This document shows positions 52,680 to 64,000 of a DNA stretch of 64,000 nt, one piece after another. Source of the DNA: Circinella umbellata. Lineage: Eukaryota; Mucoromycota; Mucoromycetes; Mucorales; Lichtheimiaceae. The notes below the pieces were generated by a model that had not been told where the DNA came from, did no database searches, and saw only the letters and a program-made list of their open reading frames with translations. The position numbers and the translations under genes are program-made. Position 1 is the stretch's first letter. Each line of letters starts with the position of its first letter. Where the stretch lies: contig JAIWNF010000079.1 in the NCBI GenBank assembly GCA_025093555.1, positions 62,001-126,000 on the forward strand. Direction: 5' to 3'.

Positions 52680-54238
52680 CGAACGGAAGTATATAACACT
52701 TGTGTGTTATAATTGATAATATACATGCCCTGGGCTTTACTTCATTTCAAATATCCATTCCATCGAATTACGTATTACAAACGAAAGAACATGTATCATA
52801 TGGTAATTATTGTCAAATAGTATCATAGCATCAGTGCCCTGTAGCTATTCTTTGTACACTTCTCTCTTTCACCCCGATTTTATTAATGTTTTCATTATTA
52901 TACGTACAAATGAGAGGTTATCAGAACACAGTACCACAAGATAAAATATATGTGCTCTGACGCACTACAGTGGTTAATACATTTTCAATTTAATGTGTAC
53001 CGTTTTTTTGATAAAAACAAAAGTTAAATGATATTCTATTCAGCGTAGCATTGCTAGCTACAGATGAGAGATACATGCTACTGCTTAATATATAGATAGA
53101 TCCAGAAACAAAGTTGATTACATGACTGCACATTTCATAAATCTTCTGTATAACAAAAGTCCCTATTGAAAAAAAATGTACGTAAGCAAAAATCATTAAA
53201 TACTATCATCTACTATTTTAATTTCTCTTATTTCATTGATTACGTATCATAAGGGAATAGGTTAATAATTTAAGGTGCTGTTGCATGATGTTTAAGAGGA
53301 TATATCCGTTGAATTTAAGTTTCTTAAGTAATCAATTATGTAATCTCAATCTAGTCTTTATAAGTCAAATCATCTTACATTACGCTGCAGTAAAAAGCTA
53401 GAACCCTAGCTATTTTGAGGGTATATCCAGAACTATGGCAGCTTACTATACAGCATATAGGTAGGGATGGTATACACGGAGTTTTTAATGGTAACTCTCC
53501 TTTGCGTGAGATAATTTACTCACAAATATATATAAAATTATTACACCTAGAAAATATAAGGGTTACTACAATTTATTCACCCGAAGAAGGAAGAAATATG
53601 TTGAGGAAAAATCATTTGACCATTTGAGTTTTTTTTTTTTTTTTCGTCTAGGAGTGATGATATATTATATGGAGAAAGAAGAAAAAAAAAGATTAGTTTA
53701 CTGAGAATCCTTCAACTTATATAGATACAAAACGTTTCTTTCAATAAAACTGTGATCGGAAAGTGACCTCAAGAGCATGTACATCTAAAACCAATTTGAT
53801 TATGTGGCCTTATTTAAGAAAGATAGGTATATCCGCACTTCCGGAGGAAAAAAAAATGGTACGATTAGATTGAGATTTCAGGGTGACATAACTTCGACTC
53901 ACCCTGTTCTCCACATAACCTTATTTTACCTTTTACGTAAAAGTATAACTAATTGGTGATCCATTATGTATAGTTATTAGTTAAATTGATAAAATAAAAG
54001 ATTATATAAGGCTCTCATTATGTATGGAACGAAGCTGACTATTCATATGATTATTCTGTCTTATTATCTGAATGATGAAGATCGCAAACTGTGTTCCTGA
54101 AATTCTGTATAACAACATTGATTTTCTATAGAAGAAAAAATTAGGGGTCAAGAAAAATCTGGGGCATAAAGTGGAAGCAAATTTCTCATGGATTTTGGAT
54201 TAGATAATCCACGCCAGCGGAACGAAAATGCATAGAAG

Positions 54239-54248
54239 TATAAAAAAG
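54239..54248 (+). promoter_or_regulatory. Candidate TATA box of beta-galactosidase 2
   Basis: TATAAAAAAG lies about 75 bp upstream of the ATG at 54322, a spacing that fits a short leader. Motif-based. Confidence 0.45.
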
Positions 54249-54321
54249 ATCCTCTTTCTTTTCATTTGTGCATTTGGAAAAATAAAGAAAAGAATCGTCT
54301 TTTGTATTATTATCTAATAAT

Positions 54322-57300
54322 ATGCTTATTAAAGGTGTATTGACAAGTATATCGTTGGCGATTGCAGCAGTAACAACAGTTGTTGCAGTTCCCGTTAAGA
54401 AAACACCGGAAGCACGAGATAATGAAGGAGGTGATCAAACAAACGGATTGACAGATTTAGTCGCTTGGGACACACATACCTTAAAAATTAATGGAGAACC
54501 TTTGTTTCTTTTTAGTGGCGAATTCCATGTAAGCTACTGAATAATCATTAGAGCCATGATATAATAAACGTCATTTCCATATGAGTAATATTCTACAAAA
54601 AAAAGTAACTAATTTTATGTACTTCATGTATATACTATATATTATTATAGTATTACCGTCTCCCATCACCTGGATTATGGACCGATATTATGGAGAAATT
54701 TAAGGCCTTAGACTATAATGGTGTTTCTTTTTATTTCTTCTGGGGTTACCACTCTCCAAAAAGAGGCGTTTATGACTTTACTGGTATCCGTGATGTTCAA
54801 AAAGCATTTGATGCTGCAAAGGATACGGGGATTCATGTTATTTCGCGGGCTGGCCCATATATTAATGCTGAATTGGTACGTAATGTAAATTATTTGAATA
54901 TGCAGAAAAAGAGAAGAAATTCACAAATTAAATTAAAATAATGCAAACTGTACATTGTATTACATGATACATACTAGGATTCTGGTGGCTTCCCGTCTTG
55001 GCTTGCACAAATGCAAAGTCCTGCAAGAAAATACAACCCTGAAAATAATGCTGCAAGTGAAGAGTAGGTTACCTTTTCTGTTTTTTCATACGTATGCATC
55101 CATAGAATCCAAGAATATATTACTCATCAGTAACAATTTTATTTGTAACTAATATTTAGATGGCTTACTGAAATTGATAAATATATGGTTGCCAATCAGA
55201 TTACCAAAGGGGGGCCTATTATTCTTAACCAAGTTGATAACGAATTTTCGTACAATACAGATCCTAAATACATGGAAATGCTAAAGGCTAAATTCCTTAA
55301 AGACGGTATGGAGGTTCCTAACATTTTCAACGATGCTGGACCCAACGGAAATTTTGCTCAGGGTCCAGGTTCAGTTGATATTTATGGTTGGGATCAGTAA
55401 GTTTATTATACAAACAATTTTTTTTAGTTTATACGTACTACAAATACGTTCAAACAAAAGAAAAAATATAACTGATAATGTTATTAATTAATTTAACTAG
55501 ATATCCAGCTGGATTCGATTGCTCTAATCCATTGGCATGGCCGAACAATAGATCTACTACTTTTAGAGATTTTCATGAACGTACAAATGGTGACGAACCA
55601 ATGGCAATTTATGAATTTCAAGGTGGTGCATTTGATCCTTGGGGAGGCCCTGGTTATCCTGAATGTTATAAAATGGTTAACGAACAATATGCTAAGGTGT
55701 ATTATAAGAACAATTATGCACAAGGCGTAAGAATTCAAAGTCTGTATATGACGTATGGTGGTACTAGCTGGGGTGGTCTTCCCAAACCATGTAAGTAGTA
55801 CTTTACTTTTTTTATGCTATCGTACAAAACATCAAATTCATGCGTTCAACTTTATTAGCCGTATACACGTCATATGACTATGGAGCAGCAATTAGTGAGC
55901 CTGGCCTCATGACCACAAAGGCTTATGAGAACAAACTTCAAGGTAATTTATTACATTAATCTAGTATTAAGTATCACATTTACTTGTTTTCTATTTTCTA
56001 AAGAGCATGAAAATTATTGTTTATTTCATCATATAGCAACATTCCTTCACACAGTAAAACCGTTCTTGACAACTGAACATTTTAATCCCGAGAGCGATAA
56101 AAGCGATATTATTCTTATTGATGGTCTTGCTGATGTCAATACTCCTGCTAAATTTTATATTGCACAGCATCAGCTTACCAAATCTGAAGATAAAGATGAG
56201 TAAGTAGTAATCAAAAAGATTTACTTTATGCAATAAAAAAAACATAAATATGGATACAACATTTTACTTATGTACGTATGTGGATTTTTACTATACACAA
56301 AGATTCCATATCAATATTGAAACTACAGATGGTAAATTTGAAATTCCTCGATCAAGCAAGCTCATTCTTAACGGTCGAGATGCCAAGATCTTGACAACTG
56401 ACTACGCTTTTAATTCACAACATTTGGTTTACTCTACCAGTGAAATATTTACCCATCAATACGTTGGTTCTCATGATGTCATTGTTGTTTATGCTTATGA
56501 AGAAGAAGAAGGAGAATTTGCGATCAAGATCAAAGGAGACAAATCTCACGTTGAGACTGATGATGATTCGGTCAAGTCCGAAACCAAGGATGGCATTTTA
56601 CAGCTTACTTATACCCATCCTAATGGTACTGCACCTGTTTATATTTCGGGTGGTACCGAAAAAGATTTACTTGTCTTAATTGCTGGTTACGATAGTGCTC
56701 TACGTTGGTGGGCTCCATATATCGAGGAGAAGAAGGGTGAACGTGTCTTGATACATGGACCTTATCTTGTTCGTAGTGCAAAGAAAGACGAGTCCACTAT
56801 CGCATTTACAGGTGACATTGATGAAACAACAGATATTCAAGTGGTACTTCCCGATGGAATCAAATCCATCACATGGAACGGTGAAAAGGTCAAGTTAAAG
56901 AAACAAGACAAACATGGCATCTACACTGGTACTTTGGAGTTCAAGAATCCAGATATCAAGTTTACCGATCTTACTGAGGCTACTTGGAAGTATAAGGCTG
57001 CTTCTCCGGAAACTGACCCCGAATTTGATGATTCTGAATGGGTTACGGCGGACCATCACTCCACTAATTCGACAACTCCTTATGATACTCTACCAATTTT
57101 GTATGCTGATGACTATGGTAAGTAAATAAGAATAACAATTTCAATAAAATAAAATAGTGACAATTACTAGAAAGAATAAAAAAACTCATTATTATGATAC
57201 CCGTTTTTATCTTTCTAACGATAGGTTTCCATACTGGTTGTTTATGGTTCCGTGGTACATTTAATGGCTCTTCTGAAATTACTGGCTTTAATATTACTGC

Positions 57301-58248
57301 TCATTCTGGAGATGCCTCCGCATGGACTGCTTATTTGAATAATGAATATCTTGGTGGTTTCGATGTTGGCAACCACGCCTTCACTGATCTGAATGGTACA
57401 AAAATCAAAGCTGATGGCGAAAATGTCATTTCTTTGCTTCTTTGGACAACCGGCCACGAAGATGATTTCTACGCAGATGAAAATTTTGTAAGTACTATAT
57501 AAAATTCTCATATGAAGTTTCTATTTTGAAAACTTTATTATATTATAATAATAATTTGCTCCTTAATTTAAATAGAAACAAGCTCGTGGTTTTACTCAAG
57601 CAGAATTATTAGGTGTTTACAACCAAACCATCCAGTCAATCGTTTGGAAGGTTCAAGGTATGATAACTAATTATTCAAGCTCTTTTTTCAACAGTCGTAT
57701 TAATTACAGAGCTCTTTTCCAAATAATAATAATATACTAAAATAGGTAACCTTGGAGGTGAAGACCTGGCTGATCCAGTTCGTGGCCCCTATAATGAAGG
57801 GGGTCTATACGGCGAACGTAATGGCTGGCATTTACCTGGTTTCCCCGATGACGACTGGGAAGATGTGAACATACCTGAAAGCAAAAATCGTACCGGTGTC
57901 TCATGGTACCGAACTACCTTTGACGTCAACATTCCTGATGGGTATGATGTCCCTATGAGTCTTCGCTATAAAGATGATACTAAGACACGTTATCGTACAC
58001 TTCTCTTTGTAAATGGTTGGAATATGGGCCGTTATGGAAATGACTTGGGCCCGCAAACTCAATATTATCTCCCCAAAGGTATTCTTAATACTCAAGGAAA
58101 AAATACATTAGCTATTGGTGTTGTTGCTATTGATGAAGCTGCACAACTTGGTAAAGTTGTCTTGGAACCTTATAAAGTTCTTCAATCAGCACTTCCAGAA
58201 GTAGAACTAGTTGATTCTCCTGGTTATGATACTCGCCAACAATCATAA
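54322..58248 (+). CDS. Secreted GH35 beta-galactosidase, copy 2
   Basis: Eleven exons, 54322-54528, 54651-54875, 54978-55063, 55160-55396, 55501-55790, 55859-55942, 56037-56199, 56303-57117, 57235-57488, 57576-57657 and 57746-58248, give 981 residues. The signal peptide is MLIKGVLTSISLAIAAVTTV. Catalytic Glu residues are in NQVDNEFS (acid/base) and [15 protein letters not shown] (nucleophile). It shares the full domain layout of copy 1 but has introns copy 1 lacks (within GWDQ-YPAG, after GGLPKP, before KQARG) and lacks two that copy 1 has (before CYQM and inside YGGTSWGG). Parts of exon 8 are nearly identical in DNA to copy 1. Function as for copy 1; specificity may differ. Confidence 0.94.
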
Positions 58249-58472
58249 AATTTTATTTATCAGTATAGTTGTAACAAATAACATTATATAATAATAGTAT
58301 AGTGATTAATAGTATATTATATTAAGCTTTTTCAGTCTGAATATCAATAAAGTAAAAAATTATTAAAATTTAGCATGACGATCATACGTTGCCATGTATG
58401 GTAATATAATTAATTTAGGAATTATTTTTCTCAACTACTTCTTTTTTTTTTTCGCCCTTTGATGAATTCATA

Positions 58473-58676
58473 ATGGTAAAACCGGGTCAAGAAACACAAC
58501 AACAAAAATCGCCCAATAATGGAAGGAAGCGACAAGAGAAACTGACGAAATCTCCCTTGAAAGGGATGGTCAATCCACCTGACAAAATCCAATGCATATC
58601 CTTTTTTAATATTATCATTATTATTAGCATTAGTTCGGCTATACTTTTATTATTTTCTCGATACGCGAGTCAATAA
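58473..58676 (+). CDS. Small 67-residue C-terminally anchored membrane protein
   Basis: The frame starts MVKPGQETQQQKSPNNGRKR, is strongly basic for 40 residues, and ends with one membrane helix (FFNIIIIISISSAILLLFS) and a short tail RYASQ. The layout resembles RAMP4/SERP1 (yeast Ysy6), small translocon-associated ER proteins with a basic N-terminus and C-terminal helix, but the sequence similarity is weak. It stops 78 bp before the first visible exon of the OCRL-like gene; I tested whether it could be that gene's first exon and no donor gives the needed phase. Could still be an unspliced artefact. Confidence 0.4.
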   Translation: MVKPGQETQQQKSPNNGRKRQEKLTKSPLKGMVNPPDKIQCISFFNIIIIISISSAILLLFSRYASQ

Positions 58677-58754
58677 CCTAATCCCATTTTTATAAAGTTC
58701 CAATTACCTTGACTTTTCGATATTATTTTTCTTTAAATACTGTGTTCACATTAG

Positions 58755-61700
58755 ATTACAAACAGTGGATTCAAAACCGGTAGAAGCAATAAATGGATTT
58801 CAACATCACCTGGCTGTTATTACTCGAAACGATGAAGCTTGGTAACCAAAAAAAAAAAAAGATCTTTACTTTTTTTTATACAAACCTCACGAATTGAAAC
58901 GAGAAAATGTTGACAGAAAGAAAAAAAAATATAAATATTTTTGTAGTGTTTTGATACTTGAAGATCAACCTAATAATATGCCACCTATTGTTCACAAAAT
59001 ATTACCAGTTTATGGGGATTTTCAATATAGTATTGGTAATATATGCGCCTTTAAATTAAGTTATAAATATATATTTTTTCGGAATCTACTTTTGGGAATG
59101 TTATGAAATACTAAATATCTAATTGTTATGCAGCTCAAACAGCACCAAAAGATAAAACCTTGCAACCTGGTAAAAAGAAGAAATAAAAAAGTGGATTATC
59201 ATGATGAGCAAAAAAAAAAGAACAAATTACTTAATAGGTTTTATATAGATATCTTGGTAACACTGTCGGTAAAAAGAAAAAACCAGGAAGTATCATCATC
59301 GGTCGCTGTCATTTTTCCCGAGGAAAATGAAATGGTCGATATATTAGAAGAGCTCCGAACATTAACTGAAATTGCCCGTAAGTTTTATAGTGTAGTATAT
59401 TAGAAGACGAAAAAGGGAAAGATGAAAGAGGATTAAGAGACTTACAATTAGTATTTCATTAGGTAAAAACAATTATAATGCTGAAACTGCTTCTCATAAA
59501 TGGACCACCGCATATCGTAAATATGGCTGTAAGTTAATTTGATTTTTTTTCTTGGTGATTAATAATGCCTTGTATTATTCCGTATAGATATACTTAAAAA
59601 AAGGTAATATATACTTAGTAGGAAGAAAGGTTTCTCGTGCAGTAACTATGCCATCCAAAAACGATAGTGCTCTATCATATGTCTTACCCGCTCAGCGAAC
59701 TGATTCTGTAAAATTCGTCAAATTACGTCGTGCTGGAACTCGTGCTGCTTCCAAGATAATTAACAATAATGATAACACCTCAACTATTGAAGCAAAACAA
59801 CATTGGGTTAATGCAAGATTAATGGATCGTGAGAACGAATTTGTGAAGTGGGAACCTACAAAGTAATTTTTATTTATTTATTTTATATTCATGCAGTCAT
59901 CGTCGGGAATGGAAAAAGAAGAGATAATTAATTGTATGAAAACCGAAATAGAATTTTTGCGGGCACATGGAATGTTCATGGAAGTTTACCAACAGAATCT
60001 TTAACTAAATGGATTGTCGATCAATCCAAAACAGAAGATGGGAAAGCATTTAATCCTGATTTTTATGTGATTGGATTACAAGAAATGGAAACTAACAAGG
60101 ATGCTTATCTTCGATATGATCCTACTAAAGAAAATGCCTGGTTAAAAGCAATTTTTGATGCATTAGGTCCAAAAGCTGATGACTATTATAAAGTAGCTAC
60201 GCAGCAACTTGTTACGATTCTTATTATTGTGATTGCCAAAAAACAACATGAACATTTTATATCCGATGTTGAAATGAATTATGTTGGTGTTGGATTAATG
60301 AACTTGATGGTAAGTTAAATATATACATATACTTCCTGATCATATGGACCCTATATAACACTTTACATTTTATTCAGGGAAACAAAGGTGGTGTTGGTGT
60401 ACGACTCCGTTTCCATGACAGTTATTTATGCTTTATGGGATGTCATTTGGCTGCATTTACGGACCAAGTAGATAGACGGAATCAAGACTTTGGAGAGATA
60501 TGTAAAAGATTGACGTTTCCTCATCGTCCAGATCCTTTAACCAGTTATATTACTCATTCATGGAATAGCGGTGGTGATGAAGGTGTTTCATACCTTGAAA
60601 ACGAAGGAGTACTTCAAGATTGGTCACAAAAAGCATCCGTTTTTCATACAGAGTAAACTATATACTATTTTAGGCTATAGAAAAAATCAAAAATAGAGAG
60701 AGTGGTTGTGTTTTTTTTTTGGGGGGGGGGGTTCATTCTTAAATTTACTAAATGTCTGTTTTCTTTTGTTCGAATTCTAGTCACTTAATATGGTTGGGTG
60801 ATTTGAACTACCGTATTAACTTGACAGAACCAGAAATTAAATCCCACCTTCGCCAAAACGAGCTAGACTTTTTGGTTGATTACGATCAAGTAAGTAATAT
60901 GAAGAAGGAGAAGTAAGATATTTCAATATGTCAGCAAAAAAGACTAACAAATCTTCGTTATTTGTTGGGGTATTTTTATATTTTTTTTGTACTACAAATA
61001 TAATTTAGCTTACTATAGAAAGAAGAGCTGGACGAGCATTTACAATGTTTAGAGAAGGATCAATTAATTTCATGCCAACCTATAAATTTGATGCTGGTAC
61101 AAACCAGTATGATTCTAGGTAACCCACGTTCTTTTTTTTTTCTTGCAAAAGCTTAGCACCTATTCTTATCTTGATTTCGTTTTTTTTATTGCAGCGCAAA
61201 AAGACGTGCACCTTCTTGGACCGATCGTATTTTATGGAAAAAGGAGCATGTTCGTATCACCGACGCGGACACTAATAAGCACGAGGATGCAATCAAGTTG
61301 GTCAAGTATCAAAATTGTATGGATATGATGTTAAGTGATCACAAACCTGTTTACGCTCTTATGGAAACACAGGTAATGAATTTTTTTTTCTTAACTTTAC
61401 TGGGTCGAATGGTTATACGTATCAGGGTAAGCTTATTTACTACCACTCAATTATACTTTATTAGGTTCGTAAAATCAATAGTAAAAAACAAGCAGAAACG
61501 CGCAGTGCTCTTGTTCGTCAATTATCAGAAACCCAAGACAACATTACCAAGGGACAAATATCATCTTCGTTCGTTGAATTCGGAGATGTCCATTTCATGG
61601 AATATAAGGAAAAAACACTTATCCTAGAAAACACTGGACAGGTGCTGGCACCTTTCCGGTTCATTCCAAAGATGGATGAGAATGAAGTTTGTCCTACTTG

Positions 61701-63160
61701 GCTACGAGTGCACCCTATCTCAGGTATTCTTGGTCCAGGTAAGTTAAATGTCAATAGAAAAGAAATGGATACAAAACCAAAAATCAAAAATCAAAAACTC
61801 AACACATATTCGTTATTGTAAACTAAAATAGGTGAGAAGGTGGTCATTCATTTTGAAATCTTGATTGATCCAACCATATCTTCCCCTTTCAATGAATGTA
61901 AGGAAGAGATTGATAATATTTTGGTATTACGCTTGGAAAATGGAAAAGATTTCTTTATTGTTGTAACCGGTCAATATCAACCTACATGTTTTGGGGTTAA
62001 TTTGGAACGATTGGCATTGATGTCCCTACCTGTCAGTGAAGTGGCTGTCGCCTTGGATAAAAAGAAATCATTATCATCAAGAATAAACAGAAAAAAGAGT
62101 ATTCGATCATCCTCTTCAAAATCTTCCGACAGTACTAGTAGCAATAGTGGCGGTACTAAGTCAGGTACAAATGCTACGACAAGTGCGACAGAAACAACTG
62201 ATTCACGTATTCAACAGCAAGCTACACTACCAAAAGAACTTTGGAGAGTTTTGAATTTCTTGTGGAACAAGAATATGCTTTGCTTGGTACGGCTGTGTTC
62301 TATGTTTTATTATGTCATAGCCGTATTAGGGGTCACATGTATTAACTACTTTTTTTTCTGGGGGGACGATATAATAGGATTATTTATTTTTGGATCATGG
62401 AGATCGAGTCATTTCTGAATACATACGACGATGCCTTGATACTGGCGAACAATTTGATACTAATGTGTTACTAAGTGGTCAACGAAAACAAGATTCATCG
62501 GACAACGGCACAAATGATGATGATAGTAGTGTTAATAGTGACGAGGCCACATTAACAGATAAAAATGAAACTACTACTCCCGAAATCATGGAAGATGAGA
62601 ATGAAACAGTGGGCGCCAATTCAATGATTGATATTTTGGTAGCATTCCTTGAATGTTTACCTGAACCAGTCATTCCAGCAGCAATGTATAAACAAGCATT
62701 GGAAGCTGCTAACTCTACAGAAGCTATGGCTCAGGTAACTTAACTGTATATATTAGTTAGGATAAAGGTCAATTCAGTATTGTGATTCGAGATAATTATA
62801 TAACAATTGCTTTTTCAATGATAACTTAGTTCAAGAGCGATTTGCCACATATCCATCTGAATGTATTACTTTATATAACCAGCTTTTTAAAAGATGCCAT
62901 CAAATATGCCCCAGAATCATATAGAGATGCACGTACTACTCGTATCGGTAAGTTTATACAAAAGTGAAAATACTGAAGGTAATAGTATAATGACTTATAA
63001 AAAATAAATTATTATGTATTATACCTATAATTATATAGCTGAGATCTTTACAGTTATGGTACGACCAGCACCAGAATACAAGGAGCAGAATCCAGAATTA
63101 GCCAAACAAAAGAGAGCAGATTTCATTTTGAGCCTTTTAAATGAAGGAACTAATTTATAA
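58755..63160 (+). CDS. OCRL/INPP5B-like inositol polyphosphate 5-phosphatase with ASH and RhoGAP domains (start exon not located)
   Basis: Sixteen exons are visible: 58755-58841, 58947-59035, 59134-59169, 59249-59377, 59463-59528, 59619-59862, 59952-60309, 60378-60652, 60781-60889, 61009-61118, 61195-61372, 61465-61738, 61832-62286, 62378-62734, 62830-62947 and 63039-63160; 1001 residues. The first opens mid-codon, so a start exon is missing. A PH-like N-terminus precedes the phosphatase with FAGTWNVHG, YVIGLQEME, GNKGGVGVRL, CHLAAFTDQVDRRNQDF, WLGDLNYRI, APSWTDRIL and LSDHKPVY. An ASH domain (VEFGDVHFMEYKEKTLILEN) and a RhoGAP-like domain (LPKELWRVLNFLW, RRCLDTGEQFD, LPEPVIPAAMYK) follow. 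It would dephosphorylate PI(4,5)P2 at endosomes or Golgi. Ser/Thr- and Asp-rich inserts interrupt the ASH-RhoGAP junction and the RhoGAP domain. Confidence 0.93.
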
Positions 63161-64000
63161 ATTATCTAACGAACTTTTTTTTTTCTAAAAAAAAAATACC
63201 CCATAAATGAAGTAAACGACTGTATATTATATAATATCATTTACTATTTTAATACATCTGATATATATTTTCATATCTACAATATCATAAATCATCCGTA
63301 GAAATTGTTAAGAGTTAGTAGTATAAGGCATACTTAATGTCTTTTACATACATAAATAAAGCGCCAAAGCTCGAGCATTCGAATTTTAACAGGGAATTTA
63401 CAATACGTACATATCGTTATTAACAAAACTATTAAAAAAAGGAGAAAATGGATTGAAGAAAGCTTTTTATTTTCACAGTTTATTCTTTTATTTTGATGTT
63501 TTTTGAAGAAGGGGAAGGAGTAATCCTACGATACTTCGGTCTATATGATGGTATATCTAAACAAATCCAGTTGTATCCAATTAGTATGAATGAAGCACTA
63601 GCTAGAGTTATTGCAATATATGTATGCAGTAGTCCCTTCCTTCTAAAAATAAAAAATAAAAGCATTTTTTATCAATTTAAATGTTTTAGATTTTGTTCCT
63701 GATGCGGAAGTCCTTTGACCACCTTTATCAATTACCAACAGAGAAACTCTCCTCCTCTTCAACATCCGGGTTTACACTTTAGTTATTGATCTTTTCATCT
63801 TTCAACTTTAACTAATTGTTAATTCAAAACTGCTGTTTTTAACAGAGCGAAAAAAAAACTTCCCTTGTCGACGAACTTTGAAACTGTTGCACAGAATCTT
63901 CATTTCGAAATTAAACTTTTTATACAGAAAAAAAATATTTTGACAAGGTGAGATTCATTTAACTACTCTATAACGAAGTATCTACATTGAGGTTTCTTTT
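63161..64000. other. Right end, no confident gene
   Basis: AT-rich. A minus-strand frame at about 63480-63643 begins after a good acceptor (TTTTTAG) and encodes one hydrophobic helix followed by a polar tail (GLLHTYIAITLASASFILIG, then RPKYRRITPSPSSKN). It may be the last exon of a small membrane protein with its start further right, but no upstream exon in phase was found. A plus-strand frame over the same bases is less convincing. Confidence 0.35.

Larger units (their letters stand above)
51470..54321. other. About 2.85 kb gene-poor region upstream of beta-galactosidase 2
   Basis: AT-rich, with a poly-T run at 53628-53644. It includes one small ORF with a signal-peptide-like start (52533-52679, listed separately) and other short frames without coding character (52324-52536, 52990-53196, 53415-53627). 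The TATA box candidate of beta-galactosidase 2 is at 54239. Confidence 0.5.

Noticed and set aside
53415..53627. 70-residue frame near 53.5 kb
   Set aside because: Begins at a non-ATG codon, no family resemblance and no matching exon nearby.

Overview
The window is nuclear DNA from a filamentous fungus. It is AT-rich, with long A/T homopolymers in every intergenic space, short introns (mostly 50-150 nt, GT..AG, pyrimidine-rich before the acceptor) and the standard genetic code. The gene families (a 5-phosphatase/RhoGAP OCRL-like protein, Ale1-type MBOAT, Kre9/Knh1-domain GPI protein, ER-bound mpaB-like oxygenase, cytochrome b5-acyl-CoA dehydrogenase fusion) and the intron-rich structures point to an early-diverging fungus, most likely Mucoromycota (inference). 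There is no sign of phage, CRISPR, rRNA or a recognisable transposon. Exon boundaries below were placed by hand from splice consensus and checked by reading-frame arithmetic; there is no transcript evidence.

Layout. 1-2724 (-): ankyrin-repeat protein running off the left edge. 3293-4278 (-): Ubc12. 4846-6788 (+): large coiled-coil protein. 7804-10217 (+): RuvB-like 2 (reptin). 10307-11716 (-): Kre9-domain GPI protein. 12760-12972 (+): small, codon-biased 70-residue protein. 13529-15145 and 15517-17078 (-): tandem flavin monooxygenases. 18308-20826 (-): cytochrome b5-acyl-CoA dehydrogenase. 21782-23077 (-): mpaB/Lcp-like ER oxygenase. 23425-24874 (-): Sec20 SNARE ending in KDEL. About 4 kb without a confident gene follows. 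29060-30713 (+): two-domain fasciclin protein. 31774-32605 (-): cytochrome oxidase subunit (yeast Cox4/animal COX5B). 32933-33482 (-): small tail-anchored protein. 33843-35867 (-): rhodanese-persulfide dioxygenase fusion. 36363-39509 (+): Pho84-like phosphate transporter. 41151-45057 and 54322-58248 (+): two secreted GH35 beta-galactosidases. Between them lie an Ale1-like acyltransferase (45321-46990, -) and a divergent RNase H-like protein (49815-51469, +). 58473-58676 (+): small membrane protein. 58755-63160 (+): OCRL-like inositol 5-phosphatase.

There is no operon-like logic. The visible links are local duplications (the two monooxygenases and the two beta-galactosidases) and a loose lipid/membrane-trafficking theme (Sec20, Ale1, OCRL-like, mpaB-like).

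The most interesting signals are in gene structure. Two genes (RVB2 and the phosphate transporter) have a first coding exon consisting only of ATG directly followed by a GT donor. RVB2 also has a 12-nt microexon next to its Walker A exon. The acyl-CoA dehydrogenase appears to contain a 3-nt microexon encoding a single Met. The beta-galactosidase paralogues differ by five introns, and blocks of near-identical nucleotides suggest gene conversion.
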